From: Dyella caseinilytica
Lineage (GTDB): Bacteria; Pseudomonadota; Gammaproteobacteria; Xanthomonadales; Rhodanobacteraceae
Assembly: GCF_016865235.1 (NCBI RefSeq)
Contig: NZ_CP064030.1
Span: forward strand, 1,240,001 to 1,304,000
Length of the DNA: 64,000 nucleotides
Direction of reading: 5' to 3'
Shown: positions 17,551-25,594 of the stretch, piece by piece
Position numbering within the stretch: position 1 is the first letter of the stretch
Layout: each line of letters begins with the position of its first letter
Translations under genes and position numbers: made by a program
Notes under the pieces: model-generated
Told to the model about the DNA's origin: nothing
The model's input: the letters and a program-made list of their open reading frames with translations, nothing else
Databases searched by the model: none

Positions 17551-18129
17551 ATGCTTCCCCAGGGATCCCTGCCAGGCTTTGATCTTGCCATTCCCGCCGA
17601 TCGCCTGTTCCTGGCCATTTTCCCTGACCCTGCCTATGCGACCCGTTTCGAAGCGTTTGCGGCCAAGCATCTCGCAGCCCGTCGCATGGACGGCAAGCCG
17701 GTGGAAGCGAGTCGGCTCCATCTCACGCTGTTCCATCTCGGCGATTACACCGAACTCCCTCCTGGCCTGGTAGCCCAAGCTGCCGATGCACTCTCTCATC
17801 TCAGCGCTGAGCCTGTCACGATCCGCTTTGACCAGATCGGCAGCTTCAACAACCGCAGCACCCACGGTGATTTCGTCCTTTCCGCCAGCGATGGCAACGA
17901 AGCCCTGTGTGCGCTCCACCAGCAACTTGCAACGCACCTGAATGCTGCCGCCTTGAATCCCTATACCAAGGGCTCATTTACGCCGCACATGACGCTGGCC
18001 TACAACAAGCCAACGGTGCCGTTCCAGCACATTGAACCCGTGGTATGGCCGGCGCATGAAGTCGTGCTGATTCATAGCTTGCTTGGCAAAACCCGGCATA
18101 TCCGGTTGGCCGACAAGCCGCTGTGCTGA
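17551..18129 (+). CDS. 2'-5' RNA ligase / 2H phosphodiesterase family protein
   Basis: A 192-residue 2H-superfamily protein with two HxT motifs, HLTLFHLG (residues about 58-65) and HMTLAYN (about 147-153), which supply the paired catalytic histidines of LigT/ThpR-type RNA 2',3'-cyclic phosphodiesterases. The start RLFLAIFPD and the end RLADKPL are also typical. It probably acts on RNA ends in the cytoplasm. It lies alone, divergent from the DUF3820 gene. Confidence 0.87.
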   Translation: MLPQGSLPGFDLAIPADRLFLAIFPDPAYATRFEAFAAKHLAARRMDGKPVEASRLHLTLFHLGDYTELPPGLVAQAADALSHLSAEPVTIRFDQIGSFNNRSTHGDFVLSASDGNEALCALHQQLATHLNAAALNPYTKGSFTPHMTLAYNKPTVPFQHIEPVVWPAHEVVLIHSLLGKTRHIRLADKPLC

Positions 18130-18255
18130 AGGTAGATCGACTTCTGCGCCTTCTTTAGTGCGGGGGTTTTTACATCTTGCGTGCAGAGTTAACCTAAACA
18201 GACGCGTCGTTGAATTTTCAGTGACGACAGGAATCCAGACGTGGAAGGTAACAAT

Positions 18256-19182
18256 ATGACTGCTTTGTTGGCTCCTTATCCGATTGGTACCTCTGGCCAG
18301 CCTTGGGGCGAATCGGAGAAAGCCGCGTGGCTGGCGCGCCAATCCTGGCAGCGAAGCTACGAAACGGATGTGCTTGACGCGATCGAGCGTTTGCGTTCCC
18401 GCTTCGACGTGTCGGAATACGGGCGCCTGAATTACGTCCCGGCCAGCTACCCGTTGCTGGCAATCCGATCTCGCGACTGGCGTGACGATTTGCCGACCAT
18501 GCTGGTGACCGGCGGCGTGCACGGCTATGAAACCAGTGGTGTACACGGCGCTCTGCGCTTCGCTGAGCAACACGCTGCCGATTACAGCGGACAGGCCAAT
18601 ATCCTGATCGCGCCGTGTGTGAGTCCGTGGGCTTATGAGCGGATTCAACGCTGGAATCCGCATGCCATCGATCCGAACCGCTCGTTCCGTGCGGACAGTC
18701 CCGCCGGGGAGTCCGCGGCGTTATTGGCTCTGATTGCACCTCTGCATGGCCGCATTCTGATGCATATCGACCTGCACGAGACGACGGATACCGATGAGAC
18801 CGAATTCCGGCTCGCATTGGCGGCCCGCGATGGCGTCGCTTTCGAGCCGGGGGAAATTCCGGATGGTTTCTATCTGGTCGATGACACCGAGAATCCGCAG
18901 CCAGCGTTCCAGCATGCAGTATTGGCCGCGGTAGCGAAGGTGACGCACATCGAGCCTGCTGATGCGAAGGACGAAATCATTGGTTCGCCGGTGGTGGCGC
19001 CAGGTGTGATCCGTTATCCGCTGGTGAAGCTCGGCCTCTGCGCTGGTATTTCTGGTGCGCGTTACACAACCACGACCGAAGTTTATCCGGACAGTCCGCG
19101 CGCTACGCCGGAGCAGTGTGTTGCTGCGCAAGTGGCGGCAGTGCGTGCGGCAGTGGATTACGCATTAGCGAATGCGGTGTGA
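18256..19182 (+). CDS. M14-family zinc carboxypeptidase-like protein
   Basis: The ATG at 18256 follows GGAAGG; an in-frame GTG at 18241 is less well placed. The 308-residue product shows the zinc ligands of the M14 succinylglutamate desuccinylase/carboxypeptidase fold: VTGGVHGYETSG (His and Glu, residues about 83-94), a later HIDLHETTDTDETEF (His about 174) and the catalytic Glu in ARYTTTTEVYPDSP near residue 278. No signal peptide, so it is cytoplasmic. It is convergent with the graspetide ligase, 20 bases away; a role in peptide maturation is possible but has no direct support. Confidence 0.85.
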   Translation: MTALLAPYPIGTSGQPWGESEKAAWLARQSWQRSYETDVLDAIERLRSRFDVSEYGRLNYVPASYPLLAIRSRDWRDDLPTMLVTGGVHGYETSGVHGALRFAEQHAADYSGQANILIAPCVSPWAYERIQRWNPHAIDPNRSFRADSPAGESAALLALIAPLHGRILMHIDLHETTDTDETEFRLALAARDGVAFEPGEIPDGFYLVDDTENPQPAFQHAVLAAVAKVTHIEPADAKDEIIGSPVVAPGVIRYPLVKLGLCAGISGARYTTTTEVYPDSPRATPEQCVAAQVAAVRAAVDYALANAV

Positions 19183-19202
19183 CGCGATGATCGTGATCGC
19201 GC

Positions 19203-20297
19203 CTATTCCAGCGTAAAAAGCTGTTTTTCCGGCTTGATCGTGGTCACCCTTTGCTTCAATTTGGCATACGCTTCGGAAGCGCGAAATTGCGACATGGTCA
19301 CGTTTTTCAGGGCCTTGATGTCAGCGTTGGGCTGGCCGCTTGCCAGTAGCGCCGTCATGGTCTGCAACACGGGGTAGGCGGGACACATGTCCTCGACAAA
19401 CAGGAATTGGCCTGCCTGGTTTACTTCCAGAAAGTAATAGTTTCCGTCGTGATCCACGGCCAAGTCGATGCAGCCTAAGACAAGGCCAAGCTCGCGCATC
19501 AGCGCGCGCAACTTGTCCTCGACGTGCGCAGGCAGCGTTATGGCCTCGGCCTTGAGTTCGGGGGCGTTGCTGTATGGGCGCCAATCGACAAAGCCGCCGC
19601 TCGCGGTTTTGCGTAGGCTCAGCGCAAACAGGTGCTGTCCCATGATGGTGACGCGGATATCACAGGACTTTTCGATATAGCGTTGATAGATGCCGGGACA
19701 AACGGCGATGGATTCAGCCGGCAAGTCGCTGCGTTCATCAAGCAGGGTTACGCCGACAGCGTGCTTCTTGCCGGTCTCCTGATCTTCCCACTGATGAATC
19801 AGAAAACTCTTGAAGATGATGCGTCCCCATTTTTTTCGCAGGGCGTCGACTTGGTTGGCATCGGTGGTGACGACGGTTTCGGGGAAGGGCAAGCCGAGCC
19901 GACGGGCGACGCTGAGCTGCACCAGCTTATGCTCCGCGCGGATCGCCTCCGGGACACGATTGATCCATAACGCGTCGCCATAGGCATCAGCCAGGCTAAA
20001 CAGGTTGCGCTGGAACATGCGCCATTCCAGGGCTGCAAAGGCGCTGTCTTCTTCAGCGCAGGTAGGTTGCGGATCGTGCAGTCGTCGATTCCAGACGGCG
20101 CTGATACGACGCCCGGACAACGTGGTGTCCTGCAACTGTTCGTTTTCGGCGTTGATGTGAAAACTGTAGTGAAATCCCGGCTTGGCTTGCAGTGAAGGTG
20201 CCAGGACGGTTGCGACACCCTGCTGTTCCAGCGCCCAGGCTACGGCGCAGGCATGTGGATCCGTATCCGGCGCAAATATCAGCACGCTGTGTTGCAT
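19203..20297 (-). CDS. Graspetide synthetase: ATP-grasp ligase
   Basis: A complete 364-residue MvdD/PsnB-like ATP-grasp ligase. The N-terminal third (to about residue 125) is the pre-ATP-grasp and precursor-binding part; ATP-grasp landmarks follow: GRIIFKSF (158-165), CPGIYQRYIEKSCDIRV (200-216), GCIDLAVD (275-282, metal Asp) and FLEVNQAGQFLFVED (289-303, metal Glu/Asn). Such enzymes phosphorylate Asp/Glu side chains of a precursor and close ester rings with Ser/Thr or amide rings with Lys. GAAGGGG precedes the ATG. The 55-residue peptide gene just upstream is the natural substrate. It is a paralogue of the truncated ligase at 1-852. Confidence 0.9.
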   Translation of the reverse strand: MQHSVLIFAPDTDPHACAVAWALEQQGVATVLAPSLQAKPGFHYSFHINAENEQLQDTTLSGRRISAVWNRRLHDPQPTCAEEDSAFAALEWRMFQRNLFSLADAYGDALWINRVPEAIRAEHKLVQLSVARRLGLPFPETVVTTDANQVDALRKKWGRIIFKSFLIHQWEDQETGKKHAVGVTLLDERSDLPAESIAVCPGIYQRYIEKSCDIRVTIMGQHLFALSLRKTASGGFVDWRPYSNAPELKAEAITLPAHVEDKLRALMRELGLVLGCIDLAVDHDGNYYFLEVNQAGQFLFVEDMCPAYPVLQTMTALLASGQPNADIKALKNVTMSQFRASEAYAKLKQRVTTIKPEKQLFTLE

Positions 20298-20321
20298 GGC
20301 ATCCCCTTCAGATCCAAAAGA

Positions 20322-20345
20322 CGCGCCCCGCGAAAGCGGGGCGCG
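20322..20345 (-). terminator. Hairpin between graspetide precursor and ligase
   Basis: A perfect 10-bp GC stem (CGCGCCCCGC / GCGGGGCGCG) with a four-base loop is followed on the minus strand by TCTTTT. It sits 21 bases after the precursor stop codon and 24 bases before the ligase start. It likely acts as partial terminator or RNA-protecting hairpin so that the precursor is made in excess of the enzyme. Confidence 0.65.
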
Positions 20346-20366
20346 CTGTCCAACACATTCAGATGC

Positions 20367-20534
20367 TCAGGCAAGCATGCCGAATTCGGGTTCCGGATGG
20401 AAAGTGGTGACGACCGACAGGAACAGCTCTTCGTTGTTCTGTTCGTCTACGGTCTTGGTGACTTCCATGGCATTGATACGGGCAAAAGCACGGGGTGCCT
20501 GGTTCGCGTTGGACTTTGAAGCATAGCTATTCAT
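20367..20534 (-). CDS. Graspetide precursor peptide (55 residues)
   Basis: The ATG at 20534 follows AAGGAG with eight bases spacing. The leader (residues 1-39) is Asn/Ala-rich with APRAFARINAMEV at 13-25, which could serve as the recognition helix, and an acidic DEQNNEEL stretch at 30-37. The C-terminal core SVVTTFHPEPEFGMLA (40-55) places Ser40, Thr43 and Thr44 before Glu48 and Glu50, the order of acceptor hydroxyls and donor carboxylates expected for a graspetide with one or two ester rings. It is immediately upstream of the ATP-grasp ligase. The ring pattern is inference; the precursor assignment rests on size, position and core layout. Confidence 0.8.
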   Translation of the reverse strand: MNSYASKSNANQAPRAFARINAMEVTKTVDEQNNEELFLSVVTTFHPEPEFGMLA

Positions 20535-20879
20535 AGCGCAGACTCCTTGGTGGTCAAACGAGATGCCTCCCGTCGAAGGGGAGGTTTGTCGAGTCTACGT
20601 TTGTCTTGATCACGCAGCTAGTAGCGTCAAAGGGGAAATGTGCAAATGCAGTGGCAATTTGGTGATGTCGTTGCGGTGGTTAGTAATGTGAAGGATATGT
20701 GTAGATTACGGTCTGATTATTTTTGAAACGATTTCTAACGAAGTGATTCTGCTTTTCGTAAGTAATGTTGTCGCAGGACGAGCGCGGCTAGATGGTGTGC
20801 TAACTATTTCGCCGCAAGACTGGTTCGATCATGCGCCAGCCTTGCGGTAACGATTGCGTGGATGAGTAGGCCATGCGGC
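20535..20879. other. Upstream region of the graspetide operon
   Basis: 345 bases without a gene between the precursor start and the small protein gene at 20880. Contains a short inverted repeat CCTCCC/GGGAGG around 20563-20583 in the probable 5' leader and AT-rich DNA near 20700-20770 that could hold the promoter. No sigma-54 motif was seen here. Confidence 0.4.
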
Positions 20880-21035
20880 TTACGCCTTCTGGCTGGCGGC
20901 ATGTGCTGCAACGGCGTGGCTGGCGATCAGGCTGGGGGCCGGGGAGTGTGCGCTCACCATGGCACCGAAGGTCATGGCACACACCAGCAGGCAGGAGGCG
21001 AAAAGGGCTTTCAGAAGCAGGGTCTCGAATTTCAT
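20880..21035 (-). CDS. Small single-helix membrane protein, sigma-54 driven (paralogue A)
   Basis: A 51-residue protein: MKFETLLLKALFASCLLVCAMTFGAMVSAH is one hydrophobic helix or uncleaved signal sequence, followed by an Ala/His/Ser-rich tail. GGAGAA precedes the ATG at 21035. A paralogue at 37825-37983 shares the MKFETL.L..LFA..L.C..TFG.M start, the tail composition and the promoter layout. The gene lies upstream of the graspetide operon in the same orientation, 345 bases away. I do not recognise the family. The tight regulation suggests a conditionally made envelope peptide. Confidence 0.75.
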   Translation of the reverse strand: MKFETLLLKALFASCLLVCAMTFGAMVSAHSPAPSLIASHAVAAHAASQKA

Positions 21036-21079
21036 GGCTGTTCTCCGCAAGTGAGGAATGAAGCTTTCGAGATATAGAT

Positions 21080-21096
21080 GGCAAACCCCGTGCCAA
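21080..21096 (-). promoter_or_regulatory. Sigma-54 promoter of small gene A
   Basis: Read on the minus strand this is TTGGCACGGGGTTTGCC, a full match to the TGGCAC-N5-TTGC consensus for RpoN. It lies 45 bases upstream of the start codon at 21035. The same arrangement precedes the paralogue at 37983. Confidence 0.85.
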
Positions 21097-21162
21097 AGGT
21101 TTAAATGCCAGCAAACCCGCATGGTTGAGCCATTTTTCCGGGCGTGTGCGGCGATAGCTGCT

Positions 21163-21207
21163 TGTCCGCGGACAGATCTGCTGTCCGGACATGTCCGTGC
21201 GTGGACA
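21163..21207. promoter_or_regulatory. Probable sigma-54 activator sites upstream of small gene A
   Basis: Three related inverted repeats: TGTCCGCGGACA (21163-21174), TGTCCGGACA (21182-21191) and TGTCCG-TGCG-TGGACA (21192-21207). They begin about 67 bases upstream of the -24 element, the usual place for an enhancer-binding protein, and the first one recurs upstream of the paralogue at 38113. Confidence 0.7.
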
Positions 21208-21260
21208 GTCGTTTGCCTGTCCCCGGCATCTGCCTCAACGCCAAGCTGATAAAGTGCAAT

Positions 21261-21304
21261 CCGACCGGCGCTCTGCCGAGGGAGAGCGTGGTCGGACTTT
21301 TTTT
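21261..21304 (+). terminator. Intrinsic terminator or attenuator before the operon at 21365
   Basis: CCGACC (21261-21266) and CGCTCT pair with AGAGCG and GGTCGG (to 21295), then ACTTTTTTT follows. The T-tract is on the plus strand, 60 bases before the start codon of a plus-strand gene, and no plus-strand gene lies upstream within 2 kb. A leader attenuator is therefore possible. Confidence 0.65.
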
Positions 21305-21364
21305 CGGATTGCTGCAGTTATCCCAGGATGTGGGATCGACCCCTATGCCTCAAAGGTGGTGTCG

Positions 21365-22243
21365 ATGGACTTGCAATCACGTGAAGCCGAGCATGCCGTG
21401 TCCCAGGACGGCGAGCGTTCTGGGCAGTCTGTCGAGGTGTCGCTGTTTCACACACCTTACCTTGGCGTGATCAATGTCTTTTTCTTTTCCGCCTGGGTGG
21501 CGGTCTGTTCGGTGGCGCCGGAGTTTATCTGGCAGGGTCTGCTTTCCATCGTTCGGCACTTTGACAGCATTACCGCAGCGTCGGCGTTGCTGGTGGGTTC
21601 GATCGTGGCTTTTTTTGTGGAGCCTCTGACCGAAAGGCTGCGTGCGATGCGCTTGCACGTCACGCACCGGCACCGCACACCGGCTCATGCCACCTTGGCC
21701 GCATTCGGTTTCGCCGTACTGGCGGTTTGCATGCATGAGGCCATCACCAGTTTTGTGGCGACGGCTTCCGCTGATCATCGAGCCGAAGACAGTCTTTTCT
21801 ATGCACTTTCAGAGGTGTTTCAGTGGGCCTGGATTCCGTTTGTAACAACGGTGGCGTGGCTCTATGCAGGGCGCTCGCGCTGGATAAGCTGGCCAGCGCT
21901 GTTGCTGGCTGCGCTATCGGTATTGGCCATTGGTTTTGTGTGGCAATGGGCGATCCAGGATACCTTTACCACCATCATTCCCTGCGCATCGATTCTCGTT
22001 GCAGGCTACGTGGCGATGCATCGTTCTTCTATCCAGCCCGGCCTGTCTCGCTGCACGCGCCTGACCGCCTGGATCGCCATGATCTGGCTTGCAGTGGCGG
22101 GCCTTCTGCAGTTGGGACTCTCCTTGTTTGCGCACCGGAGTGGATACATCTATTCCTGGATGGAGTACGCCATCGACTTTCGTTTCTATGTGGGGTGGGT
22201 CATTGGGCTGATGGTTGCGCCGCGGCCCGTACCCCACCATTAG
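21365..22243 (+). CDS. Multi-pass inner membrane protein, function unknown
   Basis: The ATG at 21365 is preceded by AAAGGTGG; the open frame extends upstream to 21191 across the terminator hairpin and is rejected as coding. The 292-residue protein has about seven hydrophobic helices (VINVFFFSAWVAVCSVA, ASALLVGSIVAFFV, LAAFGFAVLAVCM, WAWIPFVTTVAWLYAG, ALLLAALSVLAIGFVW, TIIPCASILVAGYVAM, LTAWIAMIWLAVAGLLQLGL) and a final W.GLM. I do not recognise it. It is the first of three genes in the same direction followed by a DUF1190 lipoprotein and a YgiC-like ligase, suggesting a joint envelope function. Confidence 0.7.
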   Translation: MDLQSREAEHAVSQDGERSGQSVEVSLFHTPYLGVINVFFFSAWVAVCSVAPEFIWQGLLSIVRHFDSITAASALLVGSIVAFFVEPLTERLRAMRLHVTHRHRTPAHATLAAFGFAVLAVCMHEAITSFVATASADHRAEDSLFYALSEVFQWAWIPFVTTVAWLYAGRSRWISWPALLLAALSVLAIGFVWQWAIQDTFTTIIPCASILVAGYVAMHRSSIQPGLSRCTRLTAWIAMIWLAVAGLLQLGLSLFAHRSGYIYSWMEYAIDFRFYVGWVIGLMVAPRPVPHH

Positions 22244-22319
22244 ATCGGCCTGGCAGCGGCCGGATTGCGCCGTTTCCGGGCACTGATTATGCTCGTCGTC
22301 ATACCTTTCAGGGGACGGT

Positions 22320-22841
22320 ATGAAACGTTCAAAGACGGCATCGCTGGTCGTCATGGGGCTCAGTCCGCTTTTCATCAGCGCCTGCGATGACACCCAAAAG
22401 AGCCAACAGGAATTTGTTTCGGTCGAGGCATGTGTGCAGGCCGGTGTTCCGGACATAAGCTGCGAGGATGCGCATGATCGTGCCTCATCGGACGCCATGA
22501 GGTTTGCGACGCATTACAGCAGCGAAGCACTGTGTGACAACGATTACGATCAGAGCACGTGCGTGGAGACCGAGGACGACAACGGTAATCGTTACTGGTT
22601 TCCCGCCATGAGTGCGTTCCTCATTGCACGTGTTATGCACGGTAGCCAAGTCTCGTATTTCCCGGCCGGACCGGTTTATCGCAAACGTGATCACCACGAT
22701 TACTCGCCCCGTTATGGTTCAGTCTATGCGGGTGGTGGTTCTGGCGGTTGGCACTCCGTGCCGGCGGATGAAGTGGCGGGCGAAGGCGATACGGCCAGCC
22801 GCGGCGGTTTCGGTGGCGGCGATGAGGGTGGTCACAGCTGA
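22320..22841 (+). CDS. DUF1190 (YgiB-like) lipoprotein
   Basis: A 173-residue lipoprotein with lipobox ...LFISAC (lipidated Cys22). The mature part has EACVQAGVPDISCEDAHDRA near the start and a Gly/Ser-rich, low-complexity C-terminus (VYAGGGSGGWHSV, RGGFGGGDEGG), the layout of DUF1190/YgiB. In enterobacteria ygiB and ygiC are adjacent; the same order occurs here with the ligase 9 bases downstream. AGGGGACGGT precedes the ATG. The family's role is unknown, but it is regularly linked to ATP-grasp ligases of the glutathionylspermidine synthase type. Confidence 0.85.
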   Translation: MKRSKTASLVVMGLSPLFISACDDTQKSQQEFVSVEACVQAGVPDISCEDAHDRASSDAMRFATHYSSEALCDNDYDQSTCVETEDDNGNRYWFPAMSAFLIARVMHGSQVSYFPAGPVYRKRDHHDYSPRYGSVYAGGGSGGWHSVPADEVAGEGDTASRGGFGGGDEGGHS

Positions 22842-22850
22842 GAGATTTGA

Positions 22851-24011
22851 GTGAAACGCATTGCCATTGCACCGCGCCCGGATTGGCAGGCCACTGCCGA
22901 GCACTATGGTTTTCTGTTTCATACCATCGATGGCTCGCCCTATTGGGATGAGTCGGCCTACTACGCATTTACCCTTGAGCAGATCGAGCGGGATATCGAA
23001 GCGCCGACGCATGAATTGCACATGCTCGCGATGTCCATGGTGGACGAGATCATCGGCAGCGAAGCATTGCTGGCCAAGCTGACCATTCCCGAGCGCTACT
23101 GGGATTGGATTGCCGATTCCTGGAAGCAGCGCCAGCCGCATCTGTATGGGCGTATGGATCTGGTCTATGACGGTATCGGCCCAGCCAAGCTTTACGAGCT
23201 CAATTACGACACGCCGACCTCCATTTACGAAGCCGCTTTCTTCCAATGGATATGGCTGGAGCAACAACAGCAACGTGGCGTATTACCCAAGCGTGCCGAT
23301 CAGTTCAATCAGCTGCAGGAGTTGTTGATTCTTGCTTTCGCAACAATAGCCAGGACATTGCCGCGCCCGTTCTACTTTGCTGCCGTGCGAAACAATGCCG
23401 AAGACCAAGGCACCATTGCTTACTTGCGTGATTGCGCGTTGCAAGCGGGCTTGCATGCAGAGGTCATGGCGCTGGAAGACATCGGTCTATCCAGCAAGGG
23501 CAGGTTTACCGATTTGCAGAACAGGGTGATCGGTTCGCTGTTCAAGCTGTATCCGCTGGAAAGCCTGTTTACCGATACCTATGGGCCTTACCTGCCGGGT
23601 TCGCGCATGCAGTTGCTGGAACCACCATGGAAGGCCGTGTTGAGCAACAAGGGGATTCTTCCCCTGCTGTGGGAGCGTCACGCCGGGCATCCTCATTTGT
23701 TGCCGGCGTTCTTTGAAGAAAGTGGCGATGTGCCTTTGCCGCGCGGCTGGGTTCGCAAGCCGTTGTTGTCGCGCGAGGGTGCCAATGTGCGCATGGTGTT
23801 GCCCGATGGCGAGCGTATCGAATCGCCAGGGCGATACACGCAATGTCCCACCATTCGACAGGCCTTTCATCCGCTGCCGCATTTTGCGGGAGGCTATCCG
23901 CTGATTGGAAGTTGGGTGGTGGGCGATACACCTGCGGGCATCGGAATAAGGGAAGACGCCACGCTCATTACACGCGATACCTCGCGTTTTGTGCCGCACA
24001 TCATCGAGTAA
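22851..24011 (+). CDS. Glutathionylspermidine synthase-like ATP-grasp ligase (YgiC-like)
   Basis: A 386-residue protein with the C-terminal synthetase fold of glutathionylspermidine synthase: ELNYDTPTS near residue 113, a Trp/Glu-rich helical middle, KPLLSREGANV near residue 302 (nucleotide and metal site) and the closing PLIGSWVVGD.PAGIGIRED block. It lacks the amidase domain of true Gsp synthase, as YgiC/YjfC do. Expected reaction is ATP-dependent ligation of a carboxylate to an amine, substrate unknown. GTG start, weak ribosome-binding site, probably translationally coupled to the DUF1190 gene. Confidence 0.88.
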   Translation: MKRIAIAPRPDWQATAEHYGFLFHTIDGSPYWDESAYYAFTLEQIERDIEAPTHELHMLAMSMVDEIIGSEALLAKLTIPERYWDWIADSWKQRQPHLYGRMDLVYDGIGPAKLYELNYDTPTSIYEAAFFQWIWLEQQQQRGVLPKRADQFNQLQELLILAFATIARTLPRPFYFAAVRNNAEDQGTIAYLRDCALQAGLHAEVMALEDIGLSSKGRFTDLQNRVIGSLFKLYPLESLFTDTYGPYLPGSRMQLLEPPWKAVLSNKGILPLLWERHAGHPHLLPAFFEESGDVPLPRGWVRKPLLSREGANVRMVLPDGERIESPGRYTQCPTIRQAFHPLPHFAGGYPLIGSWVVGDTPAGIGIREDATLITRDTSRFVPHIIE

Positions 24012-24393
24012 ATCACGCTGCGCCGCAGAGCGGTTTGACCGCGTGCACGCGCGTGTGTGCGCAAACTTTTGCGACGCGATTGACGTCACGACTTCTACAC
24101 ACACTGATCAGCATGCTCATCTGGTGGAGCGGGGTGATTCGAATTCATACCATGAAATTCGGATCGCACACGATGCGTCGTGAGGTGCCATGCGTGGTAG
24201 TGGCGAACGTGTGAGGGAGATTGATGTTGAGTTCTGCTGAAAGAGTTCGCGCTACAGGGTGGCGCGACAGCGGGGTCTTTTTGTCAAAAAAGCCACGCTT
24301 TCTGCAGGCAACCGCATGGAGAGAAGGTATGGCTGGTTCTGTCTGTTGCCGATGATCTGCATCCAAGCAACGAACCGGATGGGCCGTGAGGGG
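24012..24393. other. Intergenic region before the duplicated leader
   Basis: About 380 bases without a supported gene. It probably contains the terminator region of the YgiC operon and the promoter for the secreted protein at 24501. No obvious intrinsic terminator was found. Confidence 0.35.
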
Positions 24394-24500
24394 GTGGGGA
24401 GACTGTCCGCACGGAAGCAAATTGTTGTTGGACGTAGCGAGGTTTCCGGATGGTCCGGAGCCTTTAACCGATAGCCATTTGCACAATGGGGAGATGTTCA
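24394..24500 (+). promoter_or_regulatory. Structured mRNA leader, copy 1
   Basis: This leader and the one at 25823-25930 share GGGGAGACTG at the left, a hairpin, the invariant CTTTAACCGATAGCCATT and the GGGGAG ribosome-binding site. The hairpin here pairs TCCGGA (24445-24450) with TCCGGA (24454-24459) around TGG, extended by GAGGT/GCCTT with one bulged T. Base changes in copy 2 keep the pairing, so this is likely a functional RNA element (riboswitch, thermosensor or protein site) rather than spacer. Confidence 0.65.
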
Positions 24501-25559
24501 ATGCAATCGAAGTTGAAGTTTGTATTCGTGGCTGGCCTTGTGAGCGCCGCGTTTGTTCCCGCCGCCTTTGCGGCGCCGTCCACGAACGTTTTTGGTTCGG
24601 CTTCCAGTCAACAAGTGGGTCCGATCGAAGCGGTTGCGCGTCAAGCCTGGCGCCAGGACATCGCGAACGTTGCCGTGCCTTCGGAAGGTTGCTTCGCGGC
24701 TTCCTTTCCCAGCATCGTCTGGCATCAGGTCGCGTGCGGCACCGCTCCGGCTCGTGCGACGCCCATGCGGCACTATTACATTTTCGGCGAACCGATGACC
24801 GCGGGCAATGGTAACGACTACACCATTCAGACCGGTCAGCTGATCACGAAGGCTGTCGGTAGCTTCCCGACTTTTTCCGGCGTGACCTCTGAGCAGAGCG
24901 TAGGTGTGGCCGCGTACGGTGATGGTGGCATCCTCGGCTCGAATGAGTATTCGCTGCAGATGAATACCCAGTTCACGTCGACCACGGCGGCTTGCAAGAG
25001 CAAGTCCGGCTGCACCGTGTGGCAGCAGGCCGTGTATGGCACCGATTACGATGTAACCGGTGAAGGCTCGCTCTTCTGGCAGAACTGGCTGATCGGCTAC
25101 GGCAGCAGCCGTTGCCCGAGCGGATTCTCCAGCGATGGCGAAGGTGACTGCTACGGAAACAGCAGCCTTACCCAGCTTGCGGATATTTCGCCCGAGGATC
25201 TGGCCGATGTCACGCTGACGAGTGCGTATACATCGGGTGGCAACGACGTGGTCACGCTGACCTATAACGGCACGGCCTATAGTGCCAGCCAGAAGGACAG
25301 CACCCTGGACATCGCGTCCGTGGCCAATACTGAAGAGTTCAACGTTGTCGGCGATGCTGGCGGTTCGGAAGCTGAGTTCAATAGCAGCGGTGTCTCCGCT
25401 ACGGTGAAGATTGCAGCGACGACCGGTTCCGACTCCACGGTCTCCTGTGTGGCTGACTCCGGCACCACCGGCGAAAGCGTCAATCTGAACCTGGGCACTT
25501 GTACCACTTCGGGCAGCGGCACGACCTCGCCGTCGATCAGCTTCCCCGAGTCGAACTGA
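24501..25559 (+). CDS. Secreted protein of unknown family, tandem paralogue 1
   Basis: The ATG at 24501 follows GGGGAG; an in-frame ATG at 24486 overlaps that site. A signal peptide (KLKFVFVAGLVSAAFVPAAFA) leads a 330-residue mature protein. Its N-terminal half contains EAVARQAWRQDIANVAVPSEGCFAASFPSIVW and GVTSEQSVGVAAYGDGGILGSNEYSLQMNTQF; cysteines in AACKSKSGC and SRCPSGF..GEGDCYGN suggest disulfides. A second beta-rich domain ends SFPESN, with a final cysteine pair (SCVADSGTTGES..LGTC). The neighbour at 25931 is about three-quarters identical by eye. Not recognised; extracellular or surface binding protein is the simplest guess. Confidence 0.8.
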   Translation: MQSKLKFVFVAGLVSAAFVPAAFAAPSTNVFGSASSQQVGPIEAVARQAWRQDIANVAVPSEGCFAASFPSIVWHQVACGTAPARATPMRHYYIFGEPMTAGNGNDYTIQTGQLITKAVGSFPTFSGVTSEQSVGVAAYGDGGILGSNEYSLQMNTQFTSTTAACKSKSGCTVWQQAVYGTDYDVTGEGSLFWQNWLIGYGSSRCPSGFSSDGEGDCYGNSSLTQLADISPEDLADVTLTSAYTSGGNDVVTLTYNGTAYSASQKDSTLDIASVANTEEFNVVGDAGGSEAEFNSSGVSATVKIAATTGSDSTVSCVADSGTTGESVNLNLGTCTTSGSGTTSPSISFPESN

Positions 25560-25594
25560 TCGCGTCGTACGTAATCGTTTTCTCGTGATATGAA

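Noticed and set aside
18256..19182. M14 peptidase as the leader protease of the graspetide locus
   Set aside because: It is convergent, not in the operon, and resembles cytoplasmic desuccinylase-type enzymes; only proximity supports a link.
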